From contig DASPTU010000109.1 of NCBI GenBank assembly GCA_035623255.1, positions 1-37,078 of the forward strand: a stretch of DNA of 37,078 bases, given 5' to 3'. Origin of the DNA: JAFAGX01 sp035623255. GTDB lineage: Bacteria; Acidobacteriota; Terriglobia; Terriglobales; Acidobacteriaceae. Each line of letters begins with the position of its first letter. Position 1 is the stretch's first letter. The notes under the pieces were generated by a model, which worked only from the letters and a program-made list of their open reading frames with translations, searched no databases and was not told the origin of the DNA. Positions 24,697 through 33,833 of this stretch are shown here, in pieces. Position numbers and translations under genes: made by a program.

Positions 24697-25680
24697 CTAA
24701 GAATCAGGCGCCGCCGCCGCGTAGCGCGCGGCCCCCATCAAAGCGGTGCTTTCATTGTTGATTACCCTCACCGGAATGGCTTCGAGCAGCGGCTGCATCC
24801 TTCCTTTGGCGACGAATGACTGCATAAACAGAGGCCCGGCGAGTTTTGTGAGTATCTTAGGTGCGATGCCGCCACCCAGGTAAACTCCGCCAGTGGCTTT
24901 CAGCTTCAATGCCAGGTTGCCAGCTTCCGCACCGTAAATGGAAACAAACACGTCTAGTGCCTGCTCGCAAAGCGGGCAGCGGCTTTCAATCGCAGCGCGC
25001 GAAATGACCGCCGCCGGATCGCCCTTCAGCATTTCCTCGGCCAACCACTCCGGCTCGGTGCCGCGCTTCGTGTCGCGCAGAAAATTGAAAATGTTGACCA
25101 GTCCCGGCCCTGAAACCAGTCGCTCATAGCTCACGTGGCCAAACTTCGCGGTAAGGTATCGCAATAATTCTATTTCGACCCCATTGCGAGGGCCGAATTC
25201 TGTGTGACCTCCTTCGCTTGCAAAGACGTGATATCGCTTGCCATCCCAATACAGCCCGGCTTCGCCCAACCCCGTTCCAGCTGAAATCACTGCCTGGTTG
25301 CCGATCGGGTTTGACTTTACTGCATTGAGCAAAACCACATCCTTGCTCTCCAGCGTAGCAATGCCCCACGCATTGGCCTCGAGATCATTAATCAGCATCA
25401 CCTTGCTGATCTGGAGTTCGTCCGCAAGACCTCTCGATTCGACAATCCAGGGAAGGTTCGGCGTTTCCACGCGGCCGTTGAGGACTGGACCTGCAACCCC
25501 AAAGCAGGCAGAATCGGGACGAAGTTTAGAATCAGTGACGAATCTTGTGACGATGTCGGCTAATCCACCATATTCGTGACTGGGAAAAACCGAAACTACT
25601 GCCGGACGCAGCATCCCGGTCGAGACATCGAAGAAAGCCAACCTGGTGTGGGTGCCTCCGATGTCGCCCGCCAGGATCAT
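24697..25680 (-). CDS. glk: Glucokinase (Glk family)
   Basis: A 327-residue ATP-dependent hexokinase of the bacterial Glk family that phosphorylates glucose to glucose 6-phosphate. Motifs: phosphate-binding GDIGGTHTRLAFF near the N-terminus, substrate loop PNLPW, catalytic NDLEANAWG, adenosine-binding SAGTGLGEAGL and SEGGHTEFGPR, and the C-terminal GGGIAPK. The ATG at 25680 overlaps the zwf stop (ATGA) and has GGAGGA ten bases upstream within zwf. An upstream in-frame ATG at 25698 would place that ribosome-binding site inside the gene, so it is rejected. It is the last gene of the tkt-tal-zwf-glk run and its product is the substrate of zwf. Confidence 0.93.
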   Translation of the reverse strand: MILAGDIGGTHTRLAFFDVSTGMLRPAVVSVFPSHEYGGLADIVTRFVTDSKLRPDSACFGVAGPVLNGRVETPNLPWIVESRGLADELQISKVMLINDLEANAWGIATLESKDVVLLNAVKSNPIGNQAVISAGTGLGEAGLYWDGKRYHVFASEGGHTEFGPRNGVEIELLRYLTAKFGHVSYERLVSGPGLVNIFNFLRDTKRGTEPEWLAEEMLKGDPAAVISRAAIESRCPLCEQALDVFVSIYGAEAGNLALKLKATGGVYLGGGIAPKILTKLAGPLFMQSFVAKGRMQPLLEAIPVRVINNESTALMGAARYAAAAPDS

Positions 25681-27218
25681 TTTTCGAAATTCCTCCAACG
25701 GCGCCCGTCCCGCTCCAGCAGTTCATCGGAATCTTTCGGTCCCCAAGACCCCGCCGCATAGTTGGGGAAGTTGCGTGGTGGGAGGGCCTTCCAAACATCG
25801 AGAACCGGACTCACGACACACCAGCCTGCTTCCACCATGTCGGCGCGTTGAAACAGAGTTGCGTCCCCGATCATGCAATCGTGGAGCAGACGTTCGTAGC
25901 CGGTGCTGGGCTGGGTCCCGAAGTAATCGGCGTACTCAAAATTCATGTCCACGCCGCCCAATCGCATGATTGGCCCCGGAACTTTCGCGGCAAACTGTAA
26001 CGAAATTCCCTCTTCAGGTTGGATGTGGAGCACCAGTTGGTTGGGCATGAGGTCTGCCACCGGCGTATCGCGGAACAATACGAACGGCGCACGCCGGAAC
26101 TGGATGACGACGTGCGTGTTCTGGGCCGCAAGCCGTTTGCCGGTCCGCAAGTAGAACGGAACATCGGCCCATCGCCAATTATCGATTGCAAGCTTCATCG
26201 CAACGAAGGTTTCAGTACGGGAATCAGTCGGTACACCTTCTTCCTCGCGATAACCCGGCACACGCTGACTATCGGTGACTCCGGGACCGTATTGCCCTCG
26301 CACGGTTCTGCTTAGAACATCTTCCGCGCTTAACGGCTGGATCGCGTGAAGAATTTTTGCCTGCTCATCACGCACAGCATCCGCCTGGAAAGAGATTGGA
26401 GGCTCCATAGAAGTAAGACTGATTAACTGCATAATGTGGTTGGGAACCATGTCCCTCAGTGCACCCGCAGTGTCGTAATATCCGCCGCGTTGCTCCACTC
26501 CGACAGTCTCGGCAACCGAGATCTGTACGTGGTCGATGTAGCGACGGTTCCAGATGGGCTCGAAGATTCCGTTGGCGAAACGAAACGCCAGAATGTTCTG
26601 CACTGTCTCTTTCCCGAGGTAGTGATCGATGCGGTAAATCTGCCTCTCACTCGCTACCCTCAACAACTGCTGATTAAGCTGCCTCGCGGATTCGAGGTCG
26701 TGCCCGAACGGCTTCTCAATAATGACCCGCCGCCATTGCGTGTTCTCCTCGCGCATGAGCTCCGCACCCGCCAGTTGCTCCACGATCTCTCCAAAAAAGC
26801 GCGGCGCTGTGGCGAGATAAAACAGATAATTCCCGTGGGTGGAATGTTCTTTGTCGATCTTATCGAGAAAGCTCTTCATATTCGGATAGGCATTCTTATC
26901 GTCAAACTCGACAGTGACGTAGTACACACGCCGTAGGAACCACTCGATTAGGTCCGCGTTCGCAGTGCTACCTGCGTAATGCCTAATGTCATCCGCCACC
27001 CATTTTCGAAACTCTTCGTCTGACATGGATCCGTGGGAGACGCCCACAACGGCAAATTCACGGGACAACAAGTCTTGCTTGGCCAAGTTATAGAGAGCCG
27101 GGACGAGCTTTCTTCGAGTGAGGTCGCCGCCGGCGCCGAAAATCACCATGACGCAGGGATCGCCGGGCCGCCCCACCTGCCGCGGCTGTGTCATCGGAAT
27201 TGTCGCTGTATCAAGCAT
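25677..27218 (-). CDS. zwf: Glucose-6-phosphate 1-dehydrogenase
   Basis: A 513-residue enzyme of the oxidative pentose phosphate pathway that oxidises glucose 6-phosphate with NADP to 6-phosphogluconolactone. The Rossmann segment FGAGGDLTRRKLVPAL is near residue 25-40. The catalytic and substrate segment RIDHYLGKETVQN is about residue 190-202, and the C-terminal domain has the standard GVDMNFEY and YERLLHDCM stretches. The ATG at 27218 is chosen over the TTG at 27228-27230 because GGGGGAG lies five bases before it. It overlaps glk by four bases. The preceding gene is tal, with 143 bases between. The lactonase (pgl) and gnd are not in the window. Confidence 0.95.
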   Translation of the reverse strand: MLDTATIPMTQPRQVGRPGDPCVMVIFGAGGDLTRRKLVPALYNLAKQDLLSREFAVVGVSHGSMSDEEFRKWVADDIRHYAGSTANADLIEWFLRRVYYVTVEFDDKNAYPNMKSFLDKIDKEHSTHGNYLFYLATAPRFFGEIVEQLAGAELMREENTQWRRVIIEKPFGHDLESARQLNQQLLRVASERQIYRIDHYLGKETVQNILAFRFANGIFEPIWNRRYIDHVQISVAETVGVEQRGGYYDTAGALRDMVPNHIMQLISLTSMEPPISFQADAVRDEQAKILHAIQPLSAEDVLSRTVRGQYGPGVTDSQRVPGYREEEGVPTDSRTETFVAMKLAIDNWRWADVPFYLRTGKRLAAQNTHVVIQFRRAPFVLFRDTPVADLMPNQLVLHIQPEEGISLQFAAKVPGPIMRLGGVDMNFEYADYFGTQPSTGYERLLHDCMIGDATLFQRADMVEAGWCVVSPVLDVWKALPPRNFPNYAAGSWGPKDSDELLERDGRRWRNFEK

Positions 27219-27361
27219 GCTCTCCCCCAACTTGCCTAGAATTCCCTGTAGTCAGCCATGTCAAAGCCGCAATATGCCTGCAGCGCGAACTCAAAGAAGA
27301 CCCTGATCGGAATTGACGGGGACGCCAGAAAGTCTGTAGCCTGAACCGGCTCCCAGCTACC

Positions 27362-28522
27362 TCACTGAGCTTTGGAGGTCCGTTCCACAGCTTTTAGAAG
27401 CTTTTCGAACGCTTCTGCAAACAGCCGCACTCCGTCTTCGGTCAGCTTGTCTGTAACTTCCTGGATGGAAATTCCTAGCCTGGCCAGCTTCTCCATCACC
27501 TGGTTAGCAGTCCCAACATCCTCAGTCAAAGATGGACGGGGATGCCCATGATCGCGGTACGCGTCGAGGGTTACAGGGGGCATCGTGTTCACCGTATCCA
27601 GGCCGATCAACTCCTCAACGTACATGATGTCGCTGTACTTGGGGTTCTTGGTGCTAGTGCTGGCCCACAGGACTCGCTGAGTTTGCGCACCCTTGTCGGC
27701 AAGCTTCTTCCAACGATCGGCGCCGAAGATTCTCAGGTAACGCTGATAGGTTTGTTTGCCATTGGCAATCGCTACTTTGCCCATCACGCTCTGCAGTTCA
27801 GATTTTTCGCGTTCGTCTTTCACGCTTTTCAATCGCTGCTCAATCAGAGAGTCGACGAGAGTGTCAATGCGGCTAATAAAGAAACTGGCTACGCTGGCAA
27901 TCTTGCTGACATCCCCACCCTTGGCCGCGAGCTGTGCTAGGCCCGCAATATAGGCTTCAGCAACCTCGTCGTAAACCTCCTGAGCAAACAAAAGCGTAAC
28001 GTTTATGTTGATCCCCTCACTGATCAACTGCTGGAAGGCGGGGATGCCTTCCGCCGTCCCGGGAACCTTGATCATGATGTTTTCCCGTCCGACCGCCTTC
28101 CATAGTCGACGCGCTTCGCTGAGAGTTTTTCGGGTATCACGCGCGAGAAAAGGCGACACCTCGAGGCTCACGTACCCATCCCGCCGTTTTGTGCTCAGGT
28201 ACACTGGTCGCAAAACATCGGCGGCATCCTGAATGTCACGAATAGCTAACGCCTCATAGCGGCCGTTCGCGTCGAGATCCGTCCTCTTATCCAATTCTTT
28301 CAGCGAATCCGAATAGTATTTGCTGTCCACAATGGCCTTCTCAAAGATCGACGGATTCGAGGTCATGCCACGCAGGCCATCCTCGTCGATCAGGCGCTGC
28401 AGTTCTCCGGACGCAATCAGATCGCGACGGATGTAGTCGAGCCAAACAGACTGGCCGAACTTCAAAAGGTCCTTTACAGGGCTTGTAGATTTTGCTGTTT
28501 CCAAAACTCCAGTGGGCTGCAT
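27362..28522 (-). CDS. tal: Transaldolase
   Basis: A 386-residue class I transaldolase (longer type) that moves a dihydroxyacetone unit between sugar phosphates through a Schiff base. The active-site lysine is in IMIKVPGT (Lys152). The N-terminal SVWLDYIRRDL segment and TSNPSIFEKA are also typical. AGGAG six bases before the ATG gives a firm start. It follows tkt by 16 bases and precedes zwf by 143 bases, so tkt-tal at least are co-transcribed. I see no isomerase fusion; the length fits transaldolase alone. Confidence 0.94.
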   Translation of the reverse strand: MQPTGVLETAKSTSPVKDLLKFGQSVWLDYIRRDLIASGELQRLIDEDGLRGMTSNPSIFEKAIVDSKYYSDSLKELDKRTDLDANGRYEALAIRDIQDAADVLRPVYLSTKRRDGYVSLEVSPFLARDTRKTLSEARRLWKAVGRENIMIKVPGTAEGIPAFQQLISEGININVTLLFAQEVYDEVAEAYIAGLAQLAAKGGDVSKIASVASFFISRIDTLVDSLIEQRLKSVKDEREKSELQSVMGKVAIANGKQTYQRYLRIFGADRWKKLADKGAQTQRVLWASTSTKNPKYSDIMYVEELIGLDTVNTMPPVTLDAYRDHGHPRPSLTEDVGTANQVMEKLARLGISIQEVTDKLTEDGVRLFAEAFEKLLKAVERTSKAQ

Positions 28523-28538
28523 AAGATTCTCCTGTTGC

Positions 28539-30623
28539 TCAGCTATTCGATTCCGCTATTGCTTCCCGCGCTGCTTCCAGTACGTTCTCTGTCGTGAATC
28601 CGAACTTTTTCAACACATCCTTGATGGGACCTGATGCGCCAAAGCGATGCATGCCGATCATCTTGCCGGTCGGACCGACATATCGGTCCCACCCGAGTGT
28701 GGATGCCGCTTCTACCGATACACGCGCTTTTACCAACGGCGGCAGAACCTGCCGCTTGTACTCTTCGCTTTGCTGTTCAAACAGCGACCAGCAAGGCATA
28801 CTCACAACCCGCGCCTTGATGCCTTGCGCCGTGAGTTGCTCGTATGCGCTGACGCAAAGTGAAACCTCGCTGCCCGTACCCATTAAGATGATTTGCGGAG
28901 TGTCGCCGTTTGCGTCCGCGAGAATATAAGCTCCTTTTGCAAGACCCGACGCAGCCGCATATTTCGAACGGTCGAGAGTGGGAACAGCCTGCCGGGTCAG
29001 CACCAGAGCTGCCGGCTTGTGCTTCAGCTGCATGATGAGCTTCCAGGCCTCGACCACTTCGTTGGCGTCTGCGGGCCGAAATAACATCAGCTCCGGCATG
29101 GCCCGCAATTGGGCCAATTGCTCGATTGGTTGGTGCGTCGGGCCGTCCTCTCCTAGAGCGATCGAGTCATGTGTGTAAATAAAAATAGACGGGATTTCCA
29201 TCAGGGCAGCCAGGCGGACCGACGGCTTCATGTAATCGTTGAAATTGAAGAATGTTCCGCCATACGGCCGAATTTTGCAAACCGCCAGGCCGTTCACGGC
29301 CGCGCCCATGCCGTGTTCCCGAACTCCAAAGTGGAGATTGCGCCCGCTGTAGCTGCCGGCCTGGAAATCGCCAGCTCCTTCGAACTTAAGTCTCGTTCTG
29401 TCGGAGGTTGCAAGATCGGCTGAGCCTCCCATTAGCCAAGGTATGTTTTCGGCGAGAGCATTGAGCACCTTGCCCGAACTGTCGCGGGTGGCCAGACCCT
29501 TCGCATCAGTTGGGAACGAGGGCAGGTCTTTGTCCCATTCATCTGGAAGGTCGCGCTTTTGCATGCGATTGATTTCATCGGCAAGCTCCGGATACTTTTT
29601 CGAATATTCGTTAAAAAGCTTCATCCACTGCTCACGGAGTTGACGGCCGCGCGTGCCAATGCCCTGTTGAAAGTGTTCCAGCACGCCATCAGGGACAAGA
29701 AACTTGGCATCTTCAGGCCAGCCGTAGGATTTCTTGGCAAGCCTGACTTCCGCCTCCCCCAACGGTTCGCCGTGGGCTTCATTCGTATCCTGTTTGTGAG
29801 GGGCGCCGTAACCAATATGCGAATTGACTACGATAAGCGTTGGCTGCCCTTTAGTCTGCTCAAAAGTGCGGTAGGCGCTGGCCAGTGCAGTCAAGTCGTT
29901 CGCATCCGCGACGTGAAGGACATTCCAGCCGTATGCCGAGAACCTCTCACCCACGTCCTCGGTAAAGGATGCACTCGCAGGGCCATCGAGTGTGACTCGA
30001 TTGTTGTCGTAAATCCAGCACAGGTTCGCGAGCTTCAGGTGTCCGGCGAGGGATGCTGCCTCGCTCCCCACTCCTTCCATTAGGTCGCCATCCCCGCAGA
30101 ACGCGTAGGCGTTGTAATTAAAGACTTCAAAACCCGGACGGTTAAAGCGCGATGCGAGCCACATTGATGCAATTGCCATTCCCACGCTGTTACCAACGCC
30201 TTGGCCTAAGGGGCCCGTCGTAGTCTCAACCCCTGCCGTTAATCGATATTCGGGATGGCCCGGAGTTTTGCTGTCCAGTCGGCGGAATTTCTTGATGTCA
30301 TCCAATGTGACCGCATATTCGCCCGTCGACTCGTACTCAGGATTGGTTCCACGGACCCCGGTGAGGAATAACATGGCGTATAGCAGCATGGAGGCATGGC
30401 CATTGGACAAAATGAAGCGATCACGATTGGGCCAGACCGGGTCCGCGGGGTCGAACCGTAGAAACTGTTGCCAAAGACAGTAGGCCACAGGCGCCAAGGC
30501 CATTGGTGCCCCAGGGTGACCGGAATTGGCCTGCTGCACTGCGTCGATTGCCAGAGTACGAATCGTATTAATGCTCAGAGTTTCCAGTTGTTTGCTGGTA
30601 AGCGTCTGTTCACTCACCGCCAT
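28539..30623 (-). CDS. tkt: Transketolase
   Basis: A 694-residue thiamine-diphosphate enzyme that transfers two-carbon units between sugar phosphates. Seen in order: ANSGHPGAPM (about 29-38), the GQGVGNSVGMA segment, the thiamine motif GDGDLMEGVGSEA..., the pyrimidine domain GVREHGMGAA, and HDSIALGEDGPTHQPIEQL. It is the first gene of the minus-strand run tkt-tal-zwf-glk. The ATG at 30623 has GGAAGGAG ten bases upstream. An in-frame start 15 codons earlier is less likely, because the family begins near here. Confidence 0.95.
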   Translation of the reverse strand: MAVSEQTLTSKQLETLSINTIRTLAIDAVQQANSGHPGAPMALAPVAYCLWQQFLRFDPADPVWPNRDRFILSNGHASMLLYAMLFLTGVRGTNPEYESTGEYAVTLDDIKKFRRLDSKTPGHPEYRLTAGVETTTGPLGQGVGNSVGMAIASMWLASRFNRPGFEVFNYNAYAFCGDGDLMEGVGSEAASLAGHLKLANLCWIYDNNRVTLDGPASASFTEDVGERFSAYGWNVLHVADANDLTALASAYRTFEQTKGQPTLIVVNSHIGYGAPHKQDTNEAHGEPLGEAEVRLAKKSYGWPEDAKFLVPDGVLEHFQQGIGTRGRQLREQWMKLFNEYSKKYPELADEINRMQKRDLPDEWDKDLPSFPTDAKGLATRDSSGKVLNALAENIPWLMGGSADLATSDRTRLKFEGAGDFQAGSYSGRNLHFGVREHGMGAAVNGLAVCKIRPYGGTFFNFNDYMKPSVRLAALMEIPSIFIYTHDSIALGEDGPTHQPIEQLAQLRAMPELMLFRPADANEVVEAWKLIMQLKHKPAALVLTRQAVPTLDRSKYAAASGLAKGAYILADANGDTPQIILMGTGSEVSLCVSAYEQLTAQGIKARVVSMPCWSLFEQQSEEYKRQVLPPLVKARVSVEAASTLGWDRYVGPTGKMIGMHRFGASGPIKDVLKKFGFTTENVLEAAREAIAESNS

Positions 30624-30680
30624 GACGTCTCTTCTCCTTCCGGTGAGAGGTTCCTGCCAGGATCCCAAGGTGTTCGGAGT

Positions 30681-30710
30681 TTAACAGTCCCCACGTAGGC
30701 AGTCTATCAA
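30681..30710 (-). promoter_or_regulatory. Possible tkt promoter
   Basis: On the minus strand TTGATA and TGTTAA are 18 bases apart, about 58 bases before the tkt start codon. The -35 is good and the -10 is poor (three of six bases). It is listed because it is the best candidate for the whole tkt-tal-zwf-glk transcript. Confidence 0.25.
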
Positions 30711-30812
30711 GTTCTAAGCGATGAATGCTGACGAGAAGAGGGTACGAAGTCCAATGGTTCCCACTCCTTATCTCTTGAGATGACGAGCGCTGCACAGGAA
30801 GTTTCACGCGGC

Positions 30813-30857
30813 TTTTGCACGTTTTTGAGTGCGATTACAATCGATTGGACTGCAGTC
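30813..30857 (+). promoter_or_regulatory. Possible recO promoter with palindromes
   Basis: TACAAT (30836-30841) can act as -10 with TTTTGC (30813-30818) 17 bases upstream or TTGCAC (30815-30820) 15 upstream. The -10 lies inside an inverted repeat CGATT-AC-AATCG (30832-30843), followed by a perfect palindrome GACTGCAGTC (30848-30857). Both are placed where a repressor would act. No regulator can be named. Confidence 0.35.
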
Positions 30858-30909
30858 GGTTAGGCGTTAACAGCATGTGCAGTTTTAAACGGGTCCTCAA
30901 AGGGCTTCC

Positions 30910-31650
30910 ATGGCGCTAAAAGAGTCGGAAGCGATTATTCTGCGAACTTACCCCTTACGCGAAGCCGATCTGCTGGTCACTTTTCTAACTCGCGCGGAAG
31001 GAAAGCTCCGGGGCGTAGCTCGTTCGGCCAAGAAGTCTAAACGGAGATTTGGTGGCGCTCTGGAGCCGCTTACCTACGTTCGCGTCTATTACGAGGATCG
31101 CGAACGAAGTGAGTTGACACGACTAGACTCCTGCGAGGTTCTGGAATCACCCTTGTCTTCCGAGGTCACCTACGCCCGAGCGGTTGCGCTGGGACACGTC
31201 GCGGAGCTACTTGATGAACTGCTGCCCGATCGCGAGCCCAACGATGCTGTATTTCGGCTGGCGCTGTCGGTGCTAGCCCGGTTGCGCGGCTCAGATTTTT
31301 GGTTGCCCCTCACATATTTCGAGTTATGGATGACCCGGCTGATGGGCTATCTGCCGGAGTTTTCTGAGTGCATCGCGTGTGGCCGGACTTTGAACGGGAG
31401 CCGGGCATTCTTTCATGCCTCGTCCGATGGGCTCATGTGTGCGAATGACAAGAGGTTGGCCTCGTCGGAAATCTCTACCGATTCAAGGAACATTGCTAAA
31501 CTAATGCTCCGCATGCCGGTCGAGAAAGTCGGGACTGCTGCCTGGTCGAAGGCGCAAGGCGCTGATCTCCGCAAATTCCTGGTGCAGACACTCCAGCGGC
31601 ATATTGAGAAAAAGTTGGTGACGGCAGGGATGCTCGAGAAAATCAGCTGA
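30910..31650 (+). CDS. recO: DNA repair protein RecO
   Basis: A 246-residue RecO that loads RecA in the RecFOR pathway. The N-terminal OB fold (about 1-80) starts with ALKESEAIILRTYPLREADLLVTFLTR. A helical domain follows. The zinc-finger region has CIACG (near 156-160) and a later C in LMCAND, but the fourth ligand is not a clear Cys or His, so the zinc site may be incomplete. AAAGGG five bases before the ATG supports the start. recO is followed by glyQ on the same strand after 93 bases, a common bacterial neighbourhood. Confidence 0.93.
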   Translation: MALKESEAIILRTYPLREADLLVTFLTRAEGKLRGVARSAKKSKRRFGGALEPLTYVRVYYEDRERSELTRLDSCEVLESPLSSEVTYARAVALGHVAELLDELLPDREPNDAVFRLALSVLARLRGSDFWLPLTYFELWMTRLMGYLPEFSECIACGRTLNGSRAFFHASSDGLMCANDKRLASSEISTDSRNIAKLMLRMPVEKVGTAAWSKAQGADLRKFLVQTLQRHIEKKLVTAGMLEKIS

Positions 31651-31743
31651 AAGCCCGACTTCGGTCGCCTAGAGATGGAATCTTCCTCTTAAACCACACC
31701 ATGCAGAATGCCAATACTGAATGCTAGACTTTAAGACGATCTC

Positions 31744-32772
31744 GTGACTCCAGCTTCTCCTAACTCGCTGACCTTCCAGGAACTGATTCTGCGTCTGCAG
31801 GCATTTTGGGCAGAGCGGGGATGTGTTTTGCAGCAACCCTATGATCTTGAAGTGGGCGCCGGTACCATGGCCCCAGAAACTTTCCTGCGCGTGCTAGGCC
31901 CGGAGCCTTACAAGGTGGCCTACATTCAGCCTTCCCGTCGGCCCGCTGACGGCCGCTACGGAGAGAATCCTAATCGCCTATACAAGCACACCCAGCTTCA
32001 GGTGATCCTCAAGCCTCCCCCGGAGAATGTGCAGGAGCTCTACCTGCAGTCTCTCACTGCAATCGGGATCGATCTCAGGGAACACGACATAAAGTTCGAA
32101 GAAGACAACTGGGAAGCTCCCACATTGAGCGCCTGGGGCGTGGGTTGGCAGGTCATGCTCGACGGCCTCGAAATCACCCAATTTACTTATTTTCAGCAGT
32201 GCGGCGGATTGGATTTGGATCCGATCTCGGCCGAACTGACCTATGGCTTGGAGCGAATCGCGGCATTCCTTCAAGACAAGGATTCCCTTTACGACATTGT
32301 TTGGTCTCGAGATCCGGAAGCCGGTCGGATCACGACGTATGGCGATGTGCGGCTTGCGGAGGAGGTCCAGTTTTCCGTCTACAACTTTGAAGCAGCGGAT
32401 GTCGAGAAAACCTGGAAGCACTTCGACCTTTACGAGTCCGAGTGCAAGGCACTGCTCGACGACTATTCCGCGCGGCAGGGTGAAAAGTCGTCGGACAGTA
32501 TCGTGCCCGACAAAAAGCGTTTTCCGCTACTTCCCGCTTACGATCTGTGTCTGAAATGTTCACACCTGTTTAATCTCCTCGATGCGCGAGGAGCAATCTC
32601 GGTCACCGAGCGAGTAGGCGTAATCGCGCGCGTACGTGCCTTGGCGGTAGGGATTGCGAAAGCCTACGTCGATCAGCAAAGCGGAGCAAGCTGGCAGTCA
32701 GAAAAAGACGCGGCTACGGAAAGGCAGCCTAAGAGAAGAAAAAAAGTTGAGGTTTCTCCCGCTGCCTCGTAA
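31744..32772 (+). CDS. glyQ: Glycyl-tRNA synthetase alpha subunit
   Basis: A 342-residue catalytic subunit of the tetrameric (alpha2beta2) bacterial glycyl-tRNA synthetase. The sequence is typical from TFQELILRLQAFW onward, with the class II segments VGAGTMAPETFLR, PSRRPADGRYGENPNR, the motif 2 region and GLDLDPISAELTYGLERIAAFLQ. It is about 40 residues longer than usual because of a basic C-terminal tail (KDAATERQPKRRKK). Start is GTG 31744; no clear ribosome-binding site is seen, but TGCTAGACT, an extended -10, lies 13 bases upstream, so the leader would be very short. glyS, normally next to it, is absent here. Confidence 0.94.
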   Translation: MTPASPNSLTFQELILRLQAFWAERGCVLQQPYDLEVGAGTMAPETFLRVLGPEPYKVAYIQPSRRPADGRYGENPNRLYKHTQLQVILKPPPENVQELYLQSLTAIGIDLREHDIKFEEDNWEAPTLSAWGVGWQVMLDGLEITQFTYFQQCGGLDLDPISAELTYGLERIAAFLQDKDSLYDIVWSRDPEAGRITTYGDVRLAEEVQFSVYNFEAADVEKTWKHFDLYESECKALLDDYSARQGEKSSDSIVPDKKRFPLLPAYDLCLKCSHLFNLLDARGAISVTERVGVIARVRALAVGIAKAYVDQQSGASWQSEKDAATERQPKRRKKVEVSPAAS

Positions 32773-32944
32773 CTTCCTAACCCTTTCGCTGCAAATCTCC
32801 GCTGCGCTCAAAATGCTTCCCTAAACTTGTGTCAGTTGGCGGTGATGACGGCACCCTCTACCAGAAAAAAGCGCCGCTTGTCTTCTCGTCCTCAGGAGAG
32901 GATGGTGCAGACAAACGCGAACCACCCAACATAGGATATGTAAC

Positions 32945-33418
32945 ATGCGAAAGCTTGCCGCCGTCGAGGAAGCTCGAGCCTTAATGGAGGAGGCGATGGA
33001 GTGGGGCCTATGGAGGTGGCTACTTGAGAAACGGCGCGTGCGTGAAGTCGCCGATCGTGCAACCGACGCCCTGAATGAAGCCGATGTCAAGACAAAGGCC
33101 GGCTGGAGCGACGAGTTGAAGCGAGCGTACGAGGAACTGGTCACCGATGAACCACCGAGGCGCGGGCGCCGCCAGGGAAGAGATTCGACGCTAGCGCGAG
33201 GCGACATTCCTCCTGATGTTCGCGTCACCGCCAAAAGTGTGAAAGAGGCTGATGACCGTGCTGAGCGTGCGCGGCTCAATGCCGAAGATACCTTCGATGA
33301 GGCTGAACGCCGAATGAGCACCGATCTCGCCTGCGAGGGTGCCCGAAAAGCGTTGCACACTTACGACCTTCGCGAGGCCGCCATTCGGAAAGCCGAAGGC
33401 GCTGCCCGCGGCAAGTAA
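32945..33418 (+). CDS. Hypothetical charged helical protein
   Basis: Not recognised. A 157-residue protein, rich in Glu, Arg, Ala and Asp and probably almost entirely helical, with long stretches that read as coiled coil (about 40-75 and 95-150). There is no signal peptide, membrane segment or Cys pair; one Cys is present near residue 125. The first 30 residues contain a tryptophan-rich helix (EWGLWRWLLEK). AGGA lies about ten bases upstream of the ATG. It lies 172 bases after glyQ and is not clearly in its operon. A DNA/RNA-binding or scaffold role cannot be assigned. Confidence 0.7.
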   Translation: MRKLAAVEEARALMEEAMEWGLWRWLLEKRRVREVADRATDALNEADVKTKAGWSDELKRAYEELVTDEPPRRGRRQGRDSTLARGDIPPDVRVTAKSVKEADDRAERARLNAEDTFDEAERRMSTDLACEGARKALHTYDLREAAIRKAEGAARGK

Positions 33419-33833
33419 CATGCGGCAGGTGCCTGCTAGTTGCCGGTATGCTCCGAAAGCCATCTTGAATCGGTATTCTCCCCAGGCGCGCTATGTGAAG
33501 ATACACTGACCGCTGAAATCAAACCCCGCAGCTGTGCCCCATGGCCGTCTTTTTGGCGGTTCATTATGCAGGGCCGATTCTCTTGCCTTGGACCTTGGAC
33601 ATAAACACATCAGCATCAAAAGCGAGGTTTTCCGTCCAGAAAAGTAACCTGGTCACTTTGAGTATTTCTTACCCTCTTCTCTAGGGTCTTGCGGGCTCCG
33701 ATGGTCTGGGACGAATAACCCCGCGACCCTAAGCCATTGTTTCCAAACTATATTCCCGACACCCATCCATCACCTGTCCACACGCGAAAAGCTTGCTTCT
33801 ACAGCTAAGAGAACCTGCACGCCGTTATATACT
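33419..33833. other. Intergenic region with a large interrupted hairpin
   Basis: This 415-base gap precedes the large kinase. No gene is supported. It holds a strong interrupted stem: TAGGGTC (33682-33688) plus GCGGG (33691-33695) pair with CCCGC plus GACCCTA (33720-33731), leaving a TT bulge and a 24-base loop. There is no U-run. TATATT at 33749-33754 and TATACT at 33828-33833 are -10-like. The stem may be an RNA element or a protein-binding site. Confidence 0.5.

Noticed and set aside
29559..30083. 174-codon open frame on the plus strand inside tkt
   Set aside because: It is antisense to conserved transketolase sequence and has no domain features.
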